From: a virus
Virus record (IMG/VR): IMGVR_UViG_3300031918_000174
Span: 1-20,005 of that record
Length of the DNA: 20,005 nt
Direction: 5' to 3' (one strand)
The translations under genes and the position numbers were made by a program. Below the pieces are notes generated by a model. It saw nothing but the letters and a program-made list of their open reading frames with translations. It was not told the origin of the DNA and made no database searches. This document shows positions 9,030 to 15,419 of the stretch, piece by piece; the stretch's first letter is position 1, and every line of letters starts with the position of its first letter.

Positions 9030-9059
9030 AAAACGGACTTACCTAGATAAATCCGTTTT
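9030..9059 (-). terminator. Hairpin between tail tube gene and tRNA (possible terminator or processing site)
   Basis: Four bases after the tail-tube stop the minus strand has a 12-bp stem AAAACGGATTTA / TAAGTCCGTTTT with a 6-base loop. One pair is G-U on the minus strand but C-A on the plus strand, which argues that the functional RNA comes from the minus strand. The trailing U run is mostly inside the stem, followed by TAAAAATT, so termination may be weak. It could instead attenuate, or protect the 3' end of the very abundant tube mRNA and separate it from the tRNA. Confidence 0.5.
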
Positions 9060-9063
9060 ATTT

Positions 9064-9516
9064 TTAAGCTTTTGTGTAAGGCTTCAAAATGTTGCCAGTT
9101 GCTGGCTCAAGTGCATCGCAAGTGTACTTCCATTTTTTACCGTCTTTCGGAGTGTAAGTATCTTCAACCTGAACTGATACTTTGTCAAGAATAAAGCCTT
9201 CCAATGTTTCATCTTCCGGTGTCAATCTTACAGCATAATGTTCTACTACTACTCCGTCATTATCGACGATTGGTTTTGTTTTGCCTTTTTTGGCGTACAA
9301 CTCAAACTCAAATGCGTATGAGTTTTTAGCATACTTGGCATCTACTACGCCACCGCCCTCTTGTTTTGCCTCTGACTTAGTTCCCTTTGTAGGAGTCAAC
9401 TTGGTAGTATCTTCCACCGGGGTGTCAACTACCGTCCAAACAGGAGAAGCTGGCATTGCATCGGCTACGTATGCGCAAATTTCAATTTTAGGTTTACCCC
9501 ATGATAATGTTGCCAT
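9064..9516 (-). CDS. Major tail tube protein
   Basis: A 150-residue protein starting MATLSWGKPKIEI. The frame extends 15 codons upstream to 9561, but that would overlap the previous gene, and MATLSWGKP is the natural start, 11 bases after the preceding stop. Position between the tail-completion gene and the chaperone is that of the tail tube subunit, whose hexamers stack around the tape measure. Composition fits a beta-sandwich tube protein: short strands (AYVADAM, SYAFEFELYAK, HYAVRLTPEDE, VSVQVEDTY) and a Thr/Lys/Gly-rich loop near residues 35-60. No membrane segment or signal peptide. A hairpin directly follows the stop, as expected for a highly expressed structural gene. Confidence 0.78.
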   Translation of the reverse strand: MATLSWGKPKIEICAYVADAMPASPVWTVVDTPVEDTTKLTPTKGTKSEAKQEGGGVVDAKYAKNSYAFEFELYAKKGKTKPIVDNDGVVVEHYAVRLTPEDETLEGFILDKVSVQVEDTYTPKDGKKWKYTCDALEPATGNILKPYTKA

Positions 9517-9527
9517 GATTTTATGTA

Positions 9528-9944
9528 TTAAAATGTTGAACGTTTGAATTTCAATCTGCAATTGACGAAATACTGATCTATGTCATCAACTTTGAATGAT
9601 TTTATAATTGAATCTAAACTAAATTTATACTCCCCTGATAAACTGATTGATTCTACGAGATTCTCACAGATTCTCTCAATTTCAAGACAACGAGATACGT
9701 TTTTGACCAATACACCTTTGTTTTGACCATTGTCTATGTTTGGAACATAAACATTGAGGTTGAAAACACCGGTTTGTATCTCTCCGTCAACTCCCGCCAG
9801 AAACGAAATAACTGCATCTTCAACTTTCGAATCAATAGGTCTTATACCTTCTCGGTAAACCAAACCTTTGATTATACTTTTCAGAATGCTTGTTTTCAGA
9901 ATATTGAAAACGTCTGTTTCTATCTCCCCGGCTGTCTTTCTCAT
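9528..9944 (-). CDS. Tail completion / tail terminator-like protein
   Basis: A 138-residue protein starting MRKTAGEIETDVFNIL. It lies between the gp10-like neck gene and the tail tube, the place of the tail terminator that caps the tube and docks it to the head. The start overlaps the upstream stop as ATGA (9941-9944). An N-terminal helix (residues ~4-27) is followed by alternating strands with the segment VFNLNVYVPNIDNGQNKGVL and a C-terminal FVNCRLKFKRSTF, reminiscent of the alpha/beta fold of terminator proteins. I recognise no diagnostic motif, so the call comes from order and size. Confidence 0.6.
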   Translation of the reverse strand: MRKTAGEIETDVFNILKTSILKSIIKGLVYREGIRPIDSKVEDAVISFLAGVDGEIQTGVFNLNVYVPNIDNGQNKGVLVKNVSRCLEIERICENLVESISLSGEYKFSLDSIIKSFKVDDIDQYFVNCRLKFKRSTF

Positions 9945-10360
9945 TGAAGTTGATTTAGTAAAGTGGGAACTAAGCTTTCGGCCATTAACTCGGATGAAGT
10001 AATTACGTTTTTACCGACAGCTTCTAAAAGTTCGGCATACTTCATTCCGGCTACTACGATAAGCATAATTCCATTTGATTGACTAGCTCTTTCGATTGTA
10101 AGACTTCTACCTGTTTGACCTCCTACAGTGTTTTTAAATAAGCTAGAATAGATAATTGATTTGTTTTTTACGACCACAAAGCCACGTGAATCGCTCAAGT
10201 TATTAGATACGTTTTTGTAACCTCTGTTTTTCTCCATATCATCAATACAAATCTTCCCTAATCCGATAAGCATAGCTACTAAACTTAATTCCAACTTGTC
10301 AACTCTTTGGTCGATTATTTTGGATATTTCGGATTTCGATTTTAATTGAGTGATTGGCAT
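9941..10360 (-). CDS. HK97 gp10-like neck/head-tail connector protein
   Basis: A 139-residue protein. The segment IMLIVVAGMKYAELLEAVGKNVI (residues ~98-120; written here only to mark the motif AGMKYA...VE/LEAxGxxV) matches the core of the HK97 gp10 / minor tail family, where a strand ending in AGMxYA is followed by a helix with a conserved Gly. The N-terminal ~45 residues are a Lys/Glu-rich helix (IDQRVDKLELSLVAMLIGLG). These proteins act at the neck, joining the head connector to the tail. The start forms a TAATG overlap with the upstream gene and the stop overlaps the next ATG as ATGA. Confidence 0.7.
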   Translation of the reverse strand: MPITQLKSKSEISKIIDQRVDKLELSLVAMLIGLGKICIDDMEKNRGYKNVSNNLSDSRGFVVVKNKSIIYSSLFKNTVGGQTGRSLTIERASQSNGIMLIVVAGMKYAELLEAVGKNVITSSELMAESLVPTLLNQLQ

Positions 10361-10671
10361 TACACGGTTATTTTAATCCTACCTACCAACTTAAGGAACT
10401 CTATGTTTTGAACGTCAAACTCAACTTCTCTTTCGTCTATTATTAGCTTAACTCTGTCTGTTGAGAATCCTGATTTCATTGGAATGAAAATAATATAGGA
10501 GCTTATGATAAACTTCCCGTCTTGGTATTTTCCGTTGTTACTGTGTGAGTTTGTTTGAATGTGACATGGAATTTTATCTCCAAAATCAGAGACTACTTCG
10601 ATAGGTATACCATCTTCATCTAATCCACCTCCCGAAGTAATTTTTATCTGAACAAATCCATTTTGTATCAT
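10360..10671 (-). CDS. Head closure-like connector protein
   Basis: A 103-residue beta-rich protein in the second slot of the connector series after the capsid gene, where SPP1 gp16-type head-closure proteins are found. Visible features are a Gly-rich loop near residue 14 (SGGGLDEDG), the phrase IPCHIQTNSHSN and a strand-rich C-terminal half (ISSYIIFIPMK, VKLIIDEREVEFDVQNIEFL). The CHIQTNSHSN style is familiar from small connector proteins of Bacteroidota phages. Junctions are ATGA upstream (10668-10671) and TAATG downstream (10360). The family call is tentative; the gene itself is secure. Confidence 0.6.
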   Translation of the reverse strand: MIQNGFVQIKITSGGGLDEDGIPIEVVSDFGDKIPCHIQTNSHSNNGKYQDGKFIISSYIIFIPMKSGFSTDRVKLIIDEREVEFDVQNIEFLKLVGRIKITV

Positions 10672-10970
10672 AGGAATCTAGCTCTTGGCGTTATTTCATT
10701 TCTAAGTCCCAGTCTTTTGCATTCATTCGAGTAGAATAGTTCAATGTCCTGACGTTGCGCCCTTACTATTGAAACTCCGCCCTCTGAAACAGAACCTGGT
10801 CTCAAAAGAAGTGCAGGAATGTACGTTACGAAAGCCATATAAACTTCCGGTTGGTTCGATTCATCCACTGCTTTAGTTGTGTCCCACAATCCCATATTCA
10901 CGCAATCAGCCTCACTGAGAACCAGTCCCAGTGAGGTGAATTGTTGTGATATGTATTCAAGGATTGTCAT
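10668..10970 (-). CDS. DUF6706-like head-tail adaptor
   Basis: A 100-residue protein immediately after the major capsid gene, sharing a TAATG stop/start. It begins MTILEYISQQFTSLGLVLSEADC, a short helical adaptor-like domain, and ends with RLGLRNEITPRARFL. I recognise the arrangement (helix, then LLLRPGSVSEGGVSI, then SNECKRLGL) as that of the DUF6706 family found next to capsid genes in Bacteroidota phages. It likely occupies the first ring below the portal (connector), the role of SPP1 gp15-type proteins. The biochemical role is inferred from position. Confidence 0.65.
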   Translation of the reverse strand: MTILEYISQQFTSLGLVLSEADCVNMGLWDTTKAVDESNQPEVYMAFVTYIPALLLRPGSVSEGGVSIVRAQRQDIELFYSNECKRLGLRNEITPRARFL

Positions 10971-12043
10971 TAATCCAGATCGTCAAGATTGATAATTACA
11001 ATCTTATTTGGATTAGCGATATTCGGCATCCATTCAGCCATATACTCCGTGAAGCGACCTTCGTCAGTTCGTTGAGTAGAGATAAAGTGACCACCTTCCA
11101 ATCCAGTATAAACCTTGTTTGGAACAGGGTCAGTTACTTCGTAAGGCTGGTGCCAAACCATTTTACCGATTTTATCAGAAATGAGCAAAGCGATACGGTC
11201 ATCTGCAAACGTATTCACAGAAGTTCCGTCTTCTTTTACTACATATTCTTCAACGATACGGATAGGAGGCAATCCAATACCTACAAGCAACTGATTGGCC
11301 ATTGCAGCCGAAAGAAGTCCACCGGATACAGCAAGCTCAGAACTACCAAGGATCATTTTGTACATTGACTGAAACTCAGTACAAGTAGCAATACGATTGT
11401 TGAAAGTAGTTTGGGTCATTTCCATTACGGAGAATGTTCCGATTGTCGCTTTCAAAGACTGAACTTGTTTCTGAATGTAAGTAACTAAAGTTGCTTTATC
11501 AGTAGAAGCCGGTTTCTTTTCAATAACTGGAAGAACGATGTCGATTAACTCGATACCGTCTTTGTTATTCGCGATATTCACTGAAGCAGTTCCAGTTGAA
11601 CGAAGCAACCCAACAACATAATCCATACGTTTGTGCGGAGCTAATGTACATTGACGGATATCATCGGCTATGTAGTTGATAATTTCAGTCATTACGGCTG
11701 GCTGTCCAGCTCCGGCAGCGTTGAACTTGTCAATCAAAGTTTTCACCATATCCAAACGGTCATTGTCCATTTGGTAGCGGTTTCCGATTGGAGCAACTTC
11801 TCCAGTTCCAGAACCTAAGTTTCTACGTTCACGTAATGGTTTTTTGCCATTTTTCGAGATAATAGAACCCATTGTTACACCTGTAACAGTTCCGAAGTAG
11901 GTTTTAAACAACCGTGAGTTCGATTGCTCGAAGTCCAGGTAACGTTTCCAAAACACAGTATCAAGGGTAGTTTGATTAACCCTGTCAATCACTGCTTTAA
12001 TGACCATTGGGTCATTGAATAACTTATCTAATGTAAGTACCAT
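10970..12043 (-). CDS. Major capsid protein
   Basis: A 357-residue protein between the decoration-like gene and the connector genes, the position of the major head subunit. Features include an N-terminal helix (TLDKLFNDPMVIKAVIDRV), YLDFEQSNSRLFKTYFGTVTG, then a basic extended stretch KNGKKPLRERRNLG (residues ~64-78) suggestive of an E-loop, and a long alpha/beta core with LLSAAMANQLLVGIGLPPI and a strand-rich C-terminus ending NIANPNKIVIINLDDLD. Expected fold is HK97-like (family knowledge). No protease gene lies nearby, so maturation probably proceeds without cleavage by a phage-encoded prohead protease. Translation of the next gene starts within the stop (TAATG). Confidence 0.82.
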   Translation of the reverse strand: MVLTLDKLFNDPMVIKAVIDRVNQTTLDTVFWKRYLDFEQSNSRLFKTYFGTVTGVTMGSIISKNGKKPLRERRNLGSGTGEVAPIGNRYQMDNDRLDMVKTLIDKFNAAGAGQPAVMTEIINYIADDIRQCTLAPHKRMDYVVGLLRSTGTASVNIANNKDGIELIDIVLPVIEKKPASTDKATLVTYIQKQVQSLKATIGTFSVMEMTQTTFNNRIATCTEFQSMYKMILGSSELAVSGGLLSAAMANQLLVGIGLPPIRIVEEYVVKEDGTSVNTFADDRIALLISDKIGKMVWHQPYEVTDPVPNKVYTGLEGGHFISTQRTDEGRFTEYMAEWMPNIANPNKIVIINLDDLD

Positions 12044-12063
12044 GATTTTTTTATTTAAAAGGG

Positions 12064-12642
12064 TTAGATTATATCAAAACGACCGCCTAAATTCACTTTG
12101 TCAGGAGCTGACAACGGAACTATCAATTTACTTTCGATCACTTCATCGACGGCAAAGATTGCGTCTACGATTGCACCTGTTTCGACTTTCGTACGAGCAT
12201 AGTTCAAATGCGTTGCTTTGTTCTTTGGAGTTGTTGCAGCTCCGTCAGCTGTTTCAAACAATACTTGTCCGGCTGTTACGGCTGCTGCCAAAGACACGGT
12301 CAATGTATCGTAGTTAGCATTGGTTTTGTTGACTGCTGTTACGGCAGCGGATTTTGTTCCGTCACCTACAAACATTCCGACATAAGCCAGAGATTCTTTT
12401 TTCACTTTGATAGCTGTAGCATTAGCTGCTGCGTTTTCAACTACCTTTACATTTTTAACAGCCACTGCTTTGCGAGTTGCAAAGTCAATAGCCAGGGGAG
12501 CTAGTGGTGGAAGATATGAACCTGATACAAGACTTGCGTCGTTCAGATTAAATCCGCCTGTTCTACGGTGAATTGATGCAACGTCGCAGTTCTCTGCGGT
12601 TACAGGAAATTCCGTTAAATCGTAAGCTATTCCGATAGGCAT
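12064..12642 (-). CDS. Head decoration / head fibre-like protein
   Basis: A 192-residue protein from ATG 12642 (MPIGIAYDLTEFPVTAENCD), 4 bases after the scaffold stop. The frame extends to 12693 inside the scaffold gene, but the conserved-looking N-terminus and the tight spacing favour 12642. Residues ~60-145 are Ala/Thr/Val-rich with repeated short strands and turns (VKVVENAAANATAIKVKKES, VGDGTKSAAVTAVNK, LTVSLAAAVTAGQVL), typical of surface-displayed beta domains. The last third includes ARTKVETGAIVDAIFAVDEV. Bacteroidota phages often carry such a head-fibre or decoration gene just before the capsid gene. It probably binds the capsid surface. There is no signal peptide. Confidence 0.68.
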   Translation of the reverse strand: MPIGIAYDLTEFPVTAENCDVASIHRRTGGFNLNDASLVSGSYLPPLAPLAIDFATRKAVAVKNVKVVENAAANATAIKVKKESLAYVGMFVGDGTKSAAVTAVNKTNANYDTLTVSLAAAVTAGQVLFETADGAATTPKNKATHLNYARTKVETGAIVDAIFAVDEVIESKLIVPLSAPDKVNLGGRFDII

Positions 12643-12646
12643 AATT

Positions 12647-13285
12647 TTACTTTTTAGATTGTTCGACAATAATTTCCTTTGTGCCTGTCTCAATCAATTT
12701 GGCAATATCGCTAGTGTCTGATTTTGGAGGGTTGCCTTGTTCTGGTGGAGTGGTGAAAGAAAATCCCAAATCAGCCGATTTTTGTTTGAATACTTCGTAT
12801 TGATTTACGATAGTATCAGCTAATGTTTGAACCTCCGTTTCGTCCCTGAATTGGCGACCAGTCAAGGCTACACTCGAGAACTCTTCGGGAACTTTCTTTT
12901 CGGAAAGAATTCCAGTGAGCTTTTGAGCTAATGTTTGACTTTGACGATCTGCATTGAAAATATTTAACCCGGTTTCGAGAGAGCCGACTTTGTCAACGAT
13001 TGCTTTCGCCCACGCTGGCATGTCATCTACTTTCACTTCTTCTTTCTTTTCTTCAGGTTTCTTTTCAAGCTCTTTTTTTACACGTTCGGCTTCGGAAGTC
13101 GCCCGTTTGTCTCCAAATGATTGAATTGCTTTCAACGTTGCCTCCGCCCCGGTGACCGCTGCATCAATCTCAGTTTCTTCTTTTACGAACCCTGCGAGTT
13201 GTTTTGAAATCCCCTCCAGTGTTTCGCTCGATAGCCCTAAGTTTGCATACTTAATTCTAATCGCTGCTAAGATTTTTTCGTACAT
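12647..13285 (-). CDS. Capsid scaffolding-like protein
   Basis: A 212-residue hydrophilic helical protein, first gene after the promoter candidate, placed between portal and capsid as scaffolding proteins are. Residues ~60-90 are a strongly charged coiled-coil-like stretch (SEAERVKKELEKK then EEKKEEVKVDD). The C-terminus is a Lys-ending short helix (KLIETGTKEIIVEQSKK), the kind of basic end that binds capsid shells in scaffolds. The N-terminus MYEKILAAIRIKYANLGL is another helix. No Ser protease signature is visible. It would occupy the prohead interior and leave or be degraded before DNA fills the head. The role is inferred from order and composition. Confidence 0.68.
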   Translation of the reverse strand: MYEKILAAIRIKYANLGLSSETLEGISKQLAGFVKEETEIDAAVTGAEATLKAIQSFGDKRATSEAERVKKELEKKPEEKKEEVKVDDMPAWAKAIVDKVGSLETGLNIFNADRQSQTLAQKLTGILSEKKVPEEFSSVALTGRQFRDETEVQTLADTIVNQYEVFKQKSADLGFSFTTPPEQGNPPKSDTSDIAKLIETGTKEIIVEQSKK

Positions 13286-13318
13286 GGCACAATGATTTTG
13301 ATTTATAATTTTGAATTA

Positions 13319-13349
13319 CAAATTTACGGGTAAGGAAATGCAGTACATA
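13319..13349 (-). promoter_or_regulatory. Bacteroidota-type promoter for the capsid/tail unit
   Basis: On the minus strand, TATG (13346-13349) is followed 19 bases later by TAAATTTG (13319-13326). This matches the Bacteroidota housekeeping consensus of TTTG, about 19-21 bases, TAnnTTTG, with a perfect -7 box and 3 of 4 bases in the -33 box. Transcription would start near 13312, giving a leader of about 27 bases before the scaffold ATG at 13285. It lies directly downstream of the terminator that closes the packaging unit, which makes biological sense. Confidence 0.6.
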
Positions 13350-13402
13350 GATTTAGGAGGCGTATAACCGAACAGTTTAATTTAGGTTCGTTATTTGTTT
13401 AT

Positions 13403-13438
13403 AAAAAAGAAAAGCCCACTTTCACAAGCGAGCTTTTC
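13403..13438 (-). terminator. Factor-independent terminator closing the packaging/portal unit
   Basis: The minus strand shows stem GAAAAGC (13432-13438) pairing with GCTTTTC (13409-13415), extended by CGCTT / AAGTG with one G-U pair and a GTGA loop, then six T (13403-13408). It sits about 90 bases after the endonuclease remnant and before the promoter candidate. The U run is on the minus-strand side, matching the direction of all genes here. Confidence 0.82.
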
Positions 13439-13527
13439 CGAGGTAATGGACTACAAAATTTAAAACAAGAAAAATGTATAACTATGACAAATTGATATTC
13501 TTTTATTGATTTTTGCGTGATTGTGTT

Positions 13528-13665
13528 TTATTTTGTCGGAGGTGTTTTGTCATTTATATCGGTTTTTGCTGCTAAATTGATAGCATTTTGTTTTTGGTCA
13601 TCTTCAAATTTCCAGATAAATCCATAAGCCGTCTTGTGCTCACCTCTACAACATTTAAGAATGAT
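13528..13665 (-). pseudogene. C-terminal remnant of a NUMOD-type homing endonuclease
   Basis: Directly after the portal TAA, and in the same frame, 45 codons run to a TAA at 13528-13530. They begin IILKCCRGEHKTAYG, continue FIWKFEDDQ and end DKTPPTK. The pattern CCRG-x2-KTAYGFIWKF matches the last strand-turn-strand of the NUMOD1-like DNA-binding repeat at the C-terminus of phage HNH homing endonucleases (family knowledge; typical form CxxGKxKTAGGYxWKY). No start codon leads into this frame, and no HNH catalytic part remains nearby, so the piece looks like debris of an intergenic homing endonuclease whose front was deleted up to the portal gene. Alternatively it could be a readthrough extension of the portal, which I think less likely. 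Confidence 0.62.
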
Positions 13666-15111
13666 TTATTTTTTTGAAATTATTTTATTTTCATTGCTTA
13701 ATTCAGAATCCAACTTTACCTCTTCTAATTCTGATACGGCATTATCTGTTAGGCCAGCCATTATAATTCCCGTCTTAGTTGAAGCGACACCTCCGCCAAC
13801 TGCTGCCACTGCGTCAGTAATATCTGTAGACCGGTTATTAATCATGTACGGAACTACCTCAGTTTCAATCTCAACTTGTTTTACTATGTCGGAATAGGAG
13901 GGTTGCATTGAACCGATTGCAGATACAACGAAGTTCACTCTTCTTTGAAGGAACTCTTCCACGTCCTCAGCGTGATTACTTACGGCCATGTGCGCACCCA
14001 TGAAAGCAAACTTAAAAGCAACACCTGAAAAAGCGGTACCGTTTCCTTTTAGGTTCTCAAATGTTATGCGAGGCGTATTGGTCAATCCGTAGGCTCTTTC
14101 TGTTAGATTGTCGAATTCTAGCTTCGCCATTTCTGGGGATTGTTGCCAGGTTAAGTATGATATTTCAGCTCCGTTCTCTAGCTGAATGATCTCTGAACCT
14201 GAATTTCGACCGATAATATTTTCAACCACACCGGAAGATGTTAGTTTTGGGAAGAAATTGAAATCCAAACAGTCTGCAAAGTTAGATAGAAGTGTTTCAA
14301 GCCTTTCTCTGATTGTTTTGATTTTGTCGCAAAACGGTCTGTCTCGATACATGTAGATCACTGGGAGCTTTTCAAACTTATGTTCAAATTCTTTTACGAA
14401 CTCACCATTTTTGTATATGGTTACTTTTGACTTATCAACGGACATGAACATTGTAGTGTTATTCGTTCCGTCAACGTCAGTCGTCATGTATTCTCTTGAA
14501 ATAACAATCAAATCCCCATATTCATCAAAGTATGGATATAATTTATCCCCACGAAAAGGCGACCAGATAGCGACTTTCAATTTACGTGTAGATACGTTCG
14601 TTCCTACGGCTTTCAGAACCATATTAAGCACCTTTTTCCACCAATTCGTATCTTCGACCGTGTACCAATACTCCGCTACCTCTTGTTCAGCCAACCACGC
14701 CCGGACAACTCTCTTGTTGTGGAACTTCATCTTGTTTTGGCGGTAGATACTTTTCAAAATGTCGAGAACTGATTTTTGTTTTTCGTCAGTTCCTTGGATA
14801 GTTAGCGTTGGCTCAATCCCTACTGTGAAAGCTGTATGAATGTTCACAATATCTTGTTCCAATGGGAGCGCAATACGGTTCACTTCTTTTTTTTCGAAAC
14901 GTGCCGGCTTTGTCACCTTACCTTGTGCATCTCTGATTTCATCCTCAATCAACACACTTCGCTTTGGTCGTTTTTCGGGGTCAAAAACGGCATGTTGCTT
15001 TTCATCCCAATCTTTCAAAAGCGCACTGGCATCCGGAAGGTCTGTTTTTCTTTTTTTTAGTTCAACAATTCGCGCTTTTGGTTCAAGTCTGTAGATTTCT
15101 TCGAGTGTCAT
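13666..15111 (-). CDS. Portal protein (SPP1 gp6-like)
   Basis: A 481-residue protein two small genes after the large terminase, where the portal belongs. The sequence has the usual mix: N-terminal helical part with the basic stretch RPKRSVLIEDEIRD, an aromatic-rich segment EVAEYWYTVEDTNWWKK (~residues 145-162), a strand-rich middle (KLYPYFDEYGDLIVISREYMTT) and a helical clip/crown region with the portal-typical LTERAYGLTNTPRITFENLKG and FSGVAFKFAFMGAHM. The dodecameric ring is the DNA entry gate of the head and docks the terminase. The ATG overlaps the stop of the preceding 39-residue gene (ATGA). The C-terminus (ENKIISKK) abuts the endonuclease remnant and may have been altered by its insertion or deletion. 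Confidence 0.88.
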   Translation of the reverse strand: MTLEEIYRLEPKARIVELKKRKTDLPDASALLKDWDEKQHAVFDPEKRPKRSVLIEDEIRDAQGKVTKPARFEKKEVNRIALPLEQDIVNIHTAFTVGIEPTLTIQGTDEKQKSVLDILKSIYRQNKMKFHNKRVVRAWLAEQEVAEYWYTVEDTNWWKKVLNMVLKAVGTNVSTRKLKVAIWSPFRGDKLYPYFDEYGDLIVISREYMTTDVDGTNNTTMFMSVDKSKVTIYKNGEFVKEFEHKFEKLPVIYMYRDRPFCDKIKTIRERLETLLSNFADCLDFNFFPKLTSSGVVENIIGRNSGSEIIQLENGAEISYLTWQQSPEMAKLEFDNLTERAYGLTNTPRITFENLKGNGTAFSGVAFKFAFMGAHMAVSNHAEDVEEFLQRRVNFVVSAIGSMQPSYSDIVKQVEIETEVVPYMINNRSTDITDAVAAVGGGVASTKTGIIMAGLTDNAVSELEEVKLDSELSNENKIISKK

Positions 15112-15227
15112 AATTTCAAGAGTTGATGAAACTGTTTTTTACTAATTGGTTTTCTTGATTTGAAATGTCGCTCTTTGTCTGCTTTTATAGCCTGAATTAA
15201 AATATCGTAAGCTTCCTGTGCATTCAT
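15108..15227 (-). CDS. Small basic protein of 39 residues
   Basis: A short gene reading MNAQEAYDILIQAIKADKE and then RHFKSRKPISKKQFHQLLKL. It starts at ATG 15227, two bases after the preceding TAA, and its TGA overlaps the portal ATG as ATGA. Tight junctions on both sides make it very likely translated. It is soluble: an acidic helix followed by a basic half (RHFKSRKPISKK). I do not recognise a family. One possibility is simply to couple translation into the portal gene; another is a small nucleic-acid or terminase-binding peptide. Confidence 0.65.
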   Translation of the reverse strand: MNAQEAYDILIQAIKADKERHFKSRKPISKKQFHQLLKL

Positions 15228-15229
15228 AA

Positions 15230-15418
15230 TTACTCCCAAGGATTATCGTCGGTTAACTCAACATAAAGCCCTTTCAATGTTTCTACAACTTCGGGCAGTT
15301 GATTCTTAAGCTGTTCAACATGGAAGTCAGAGCCCATAGGTAGATTCATAGCAAAGACAAGGTTTTCTATCTTATCTATCTCTTGGGCTAATTCTTCGTA
15401 AATGTCGGTTTTTGCCAT
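15230..15418 (-). CDS. Conserved small phage protein (62 aa), helical
   Basis: A 62-residue acidic protein starting MAKTDIYEELAQEIDKIENLVFAMN (motif area residues 1-25) and ending ELTDDNPWE. The middle PMGSDFHVEQLKNQLPEVVETLKGLYVEL forms a second helix. I have a memory of similar small proteins in phage packaging regions with the pattern LAEQIDRIENLxFAxxLPxxxxxHVxQLKxxLPE, ending in NPW, but no function is known to me. No membrane segment. It may form a two-helix bundle. It sits 1 base from the next frame region and 2 bases before the 39-residue gene, inside the terminase-portal operon. Confidence 0.75.
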   Translation of the reverse strand: MAKTDIYEELAQEIDKIENLVFAMNLPMGSDFHVEQLKNQLPEVVETLKGLYVELTDDNPWE

Positions 15419-15419
15419 T

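Larger units (their letters stand above)
13286..13665 (-). other. 380-base gap between portal and scaffold genes
   Basis: This is the only stretch over 300 bases without an intact gene. From right to left on the minus strand it holds the homing-endonuclease-like remnant (13528-13665), about 90 bases of AT-rich sequence in which I see nothing (13439-13527), the terminator, about 50 bases with no visible feature, the promoter candidate, and the scaffold leader. Many related phages carry a minor head (MuF-like) gene or a homing endonuclease at this point. Confidence 0.8.

Noticed and set aside
9064-9561. Longer tail tube start at 9561
   Set aside because: It overlaps the tail-completion gene and adds a sequence unlike tube proteins; ATG 9516 (MATLSWGKP) is preferred.
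10946-11368. 140-codon open frame on the plus strand opposite the capsid gene
   Set aside because: Composition is that of an antisense shadow (rich in Ser, Arg, His, Phe, Ile), it lies fully under a convincing capsid gene, and there is no promoter or neighbour on that strand.
12064-12693. Longer version of the decoration protein starting inside the scaffold gene
   Set aside because: It would overlap the scaffold by 47 bases and add a basic N-terminus (MRQAQRKLLS) that is just the scaffold end in another frame; ATG 12642 gives natural spacing.
13439-13527. Possible second promoter around TAAATTTTG in the portal-scaffold gap
   Set aside because: The -7 box has one base too many and the nearest upstream TTTG is about 25 bases away; the site also lies before the terminator.
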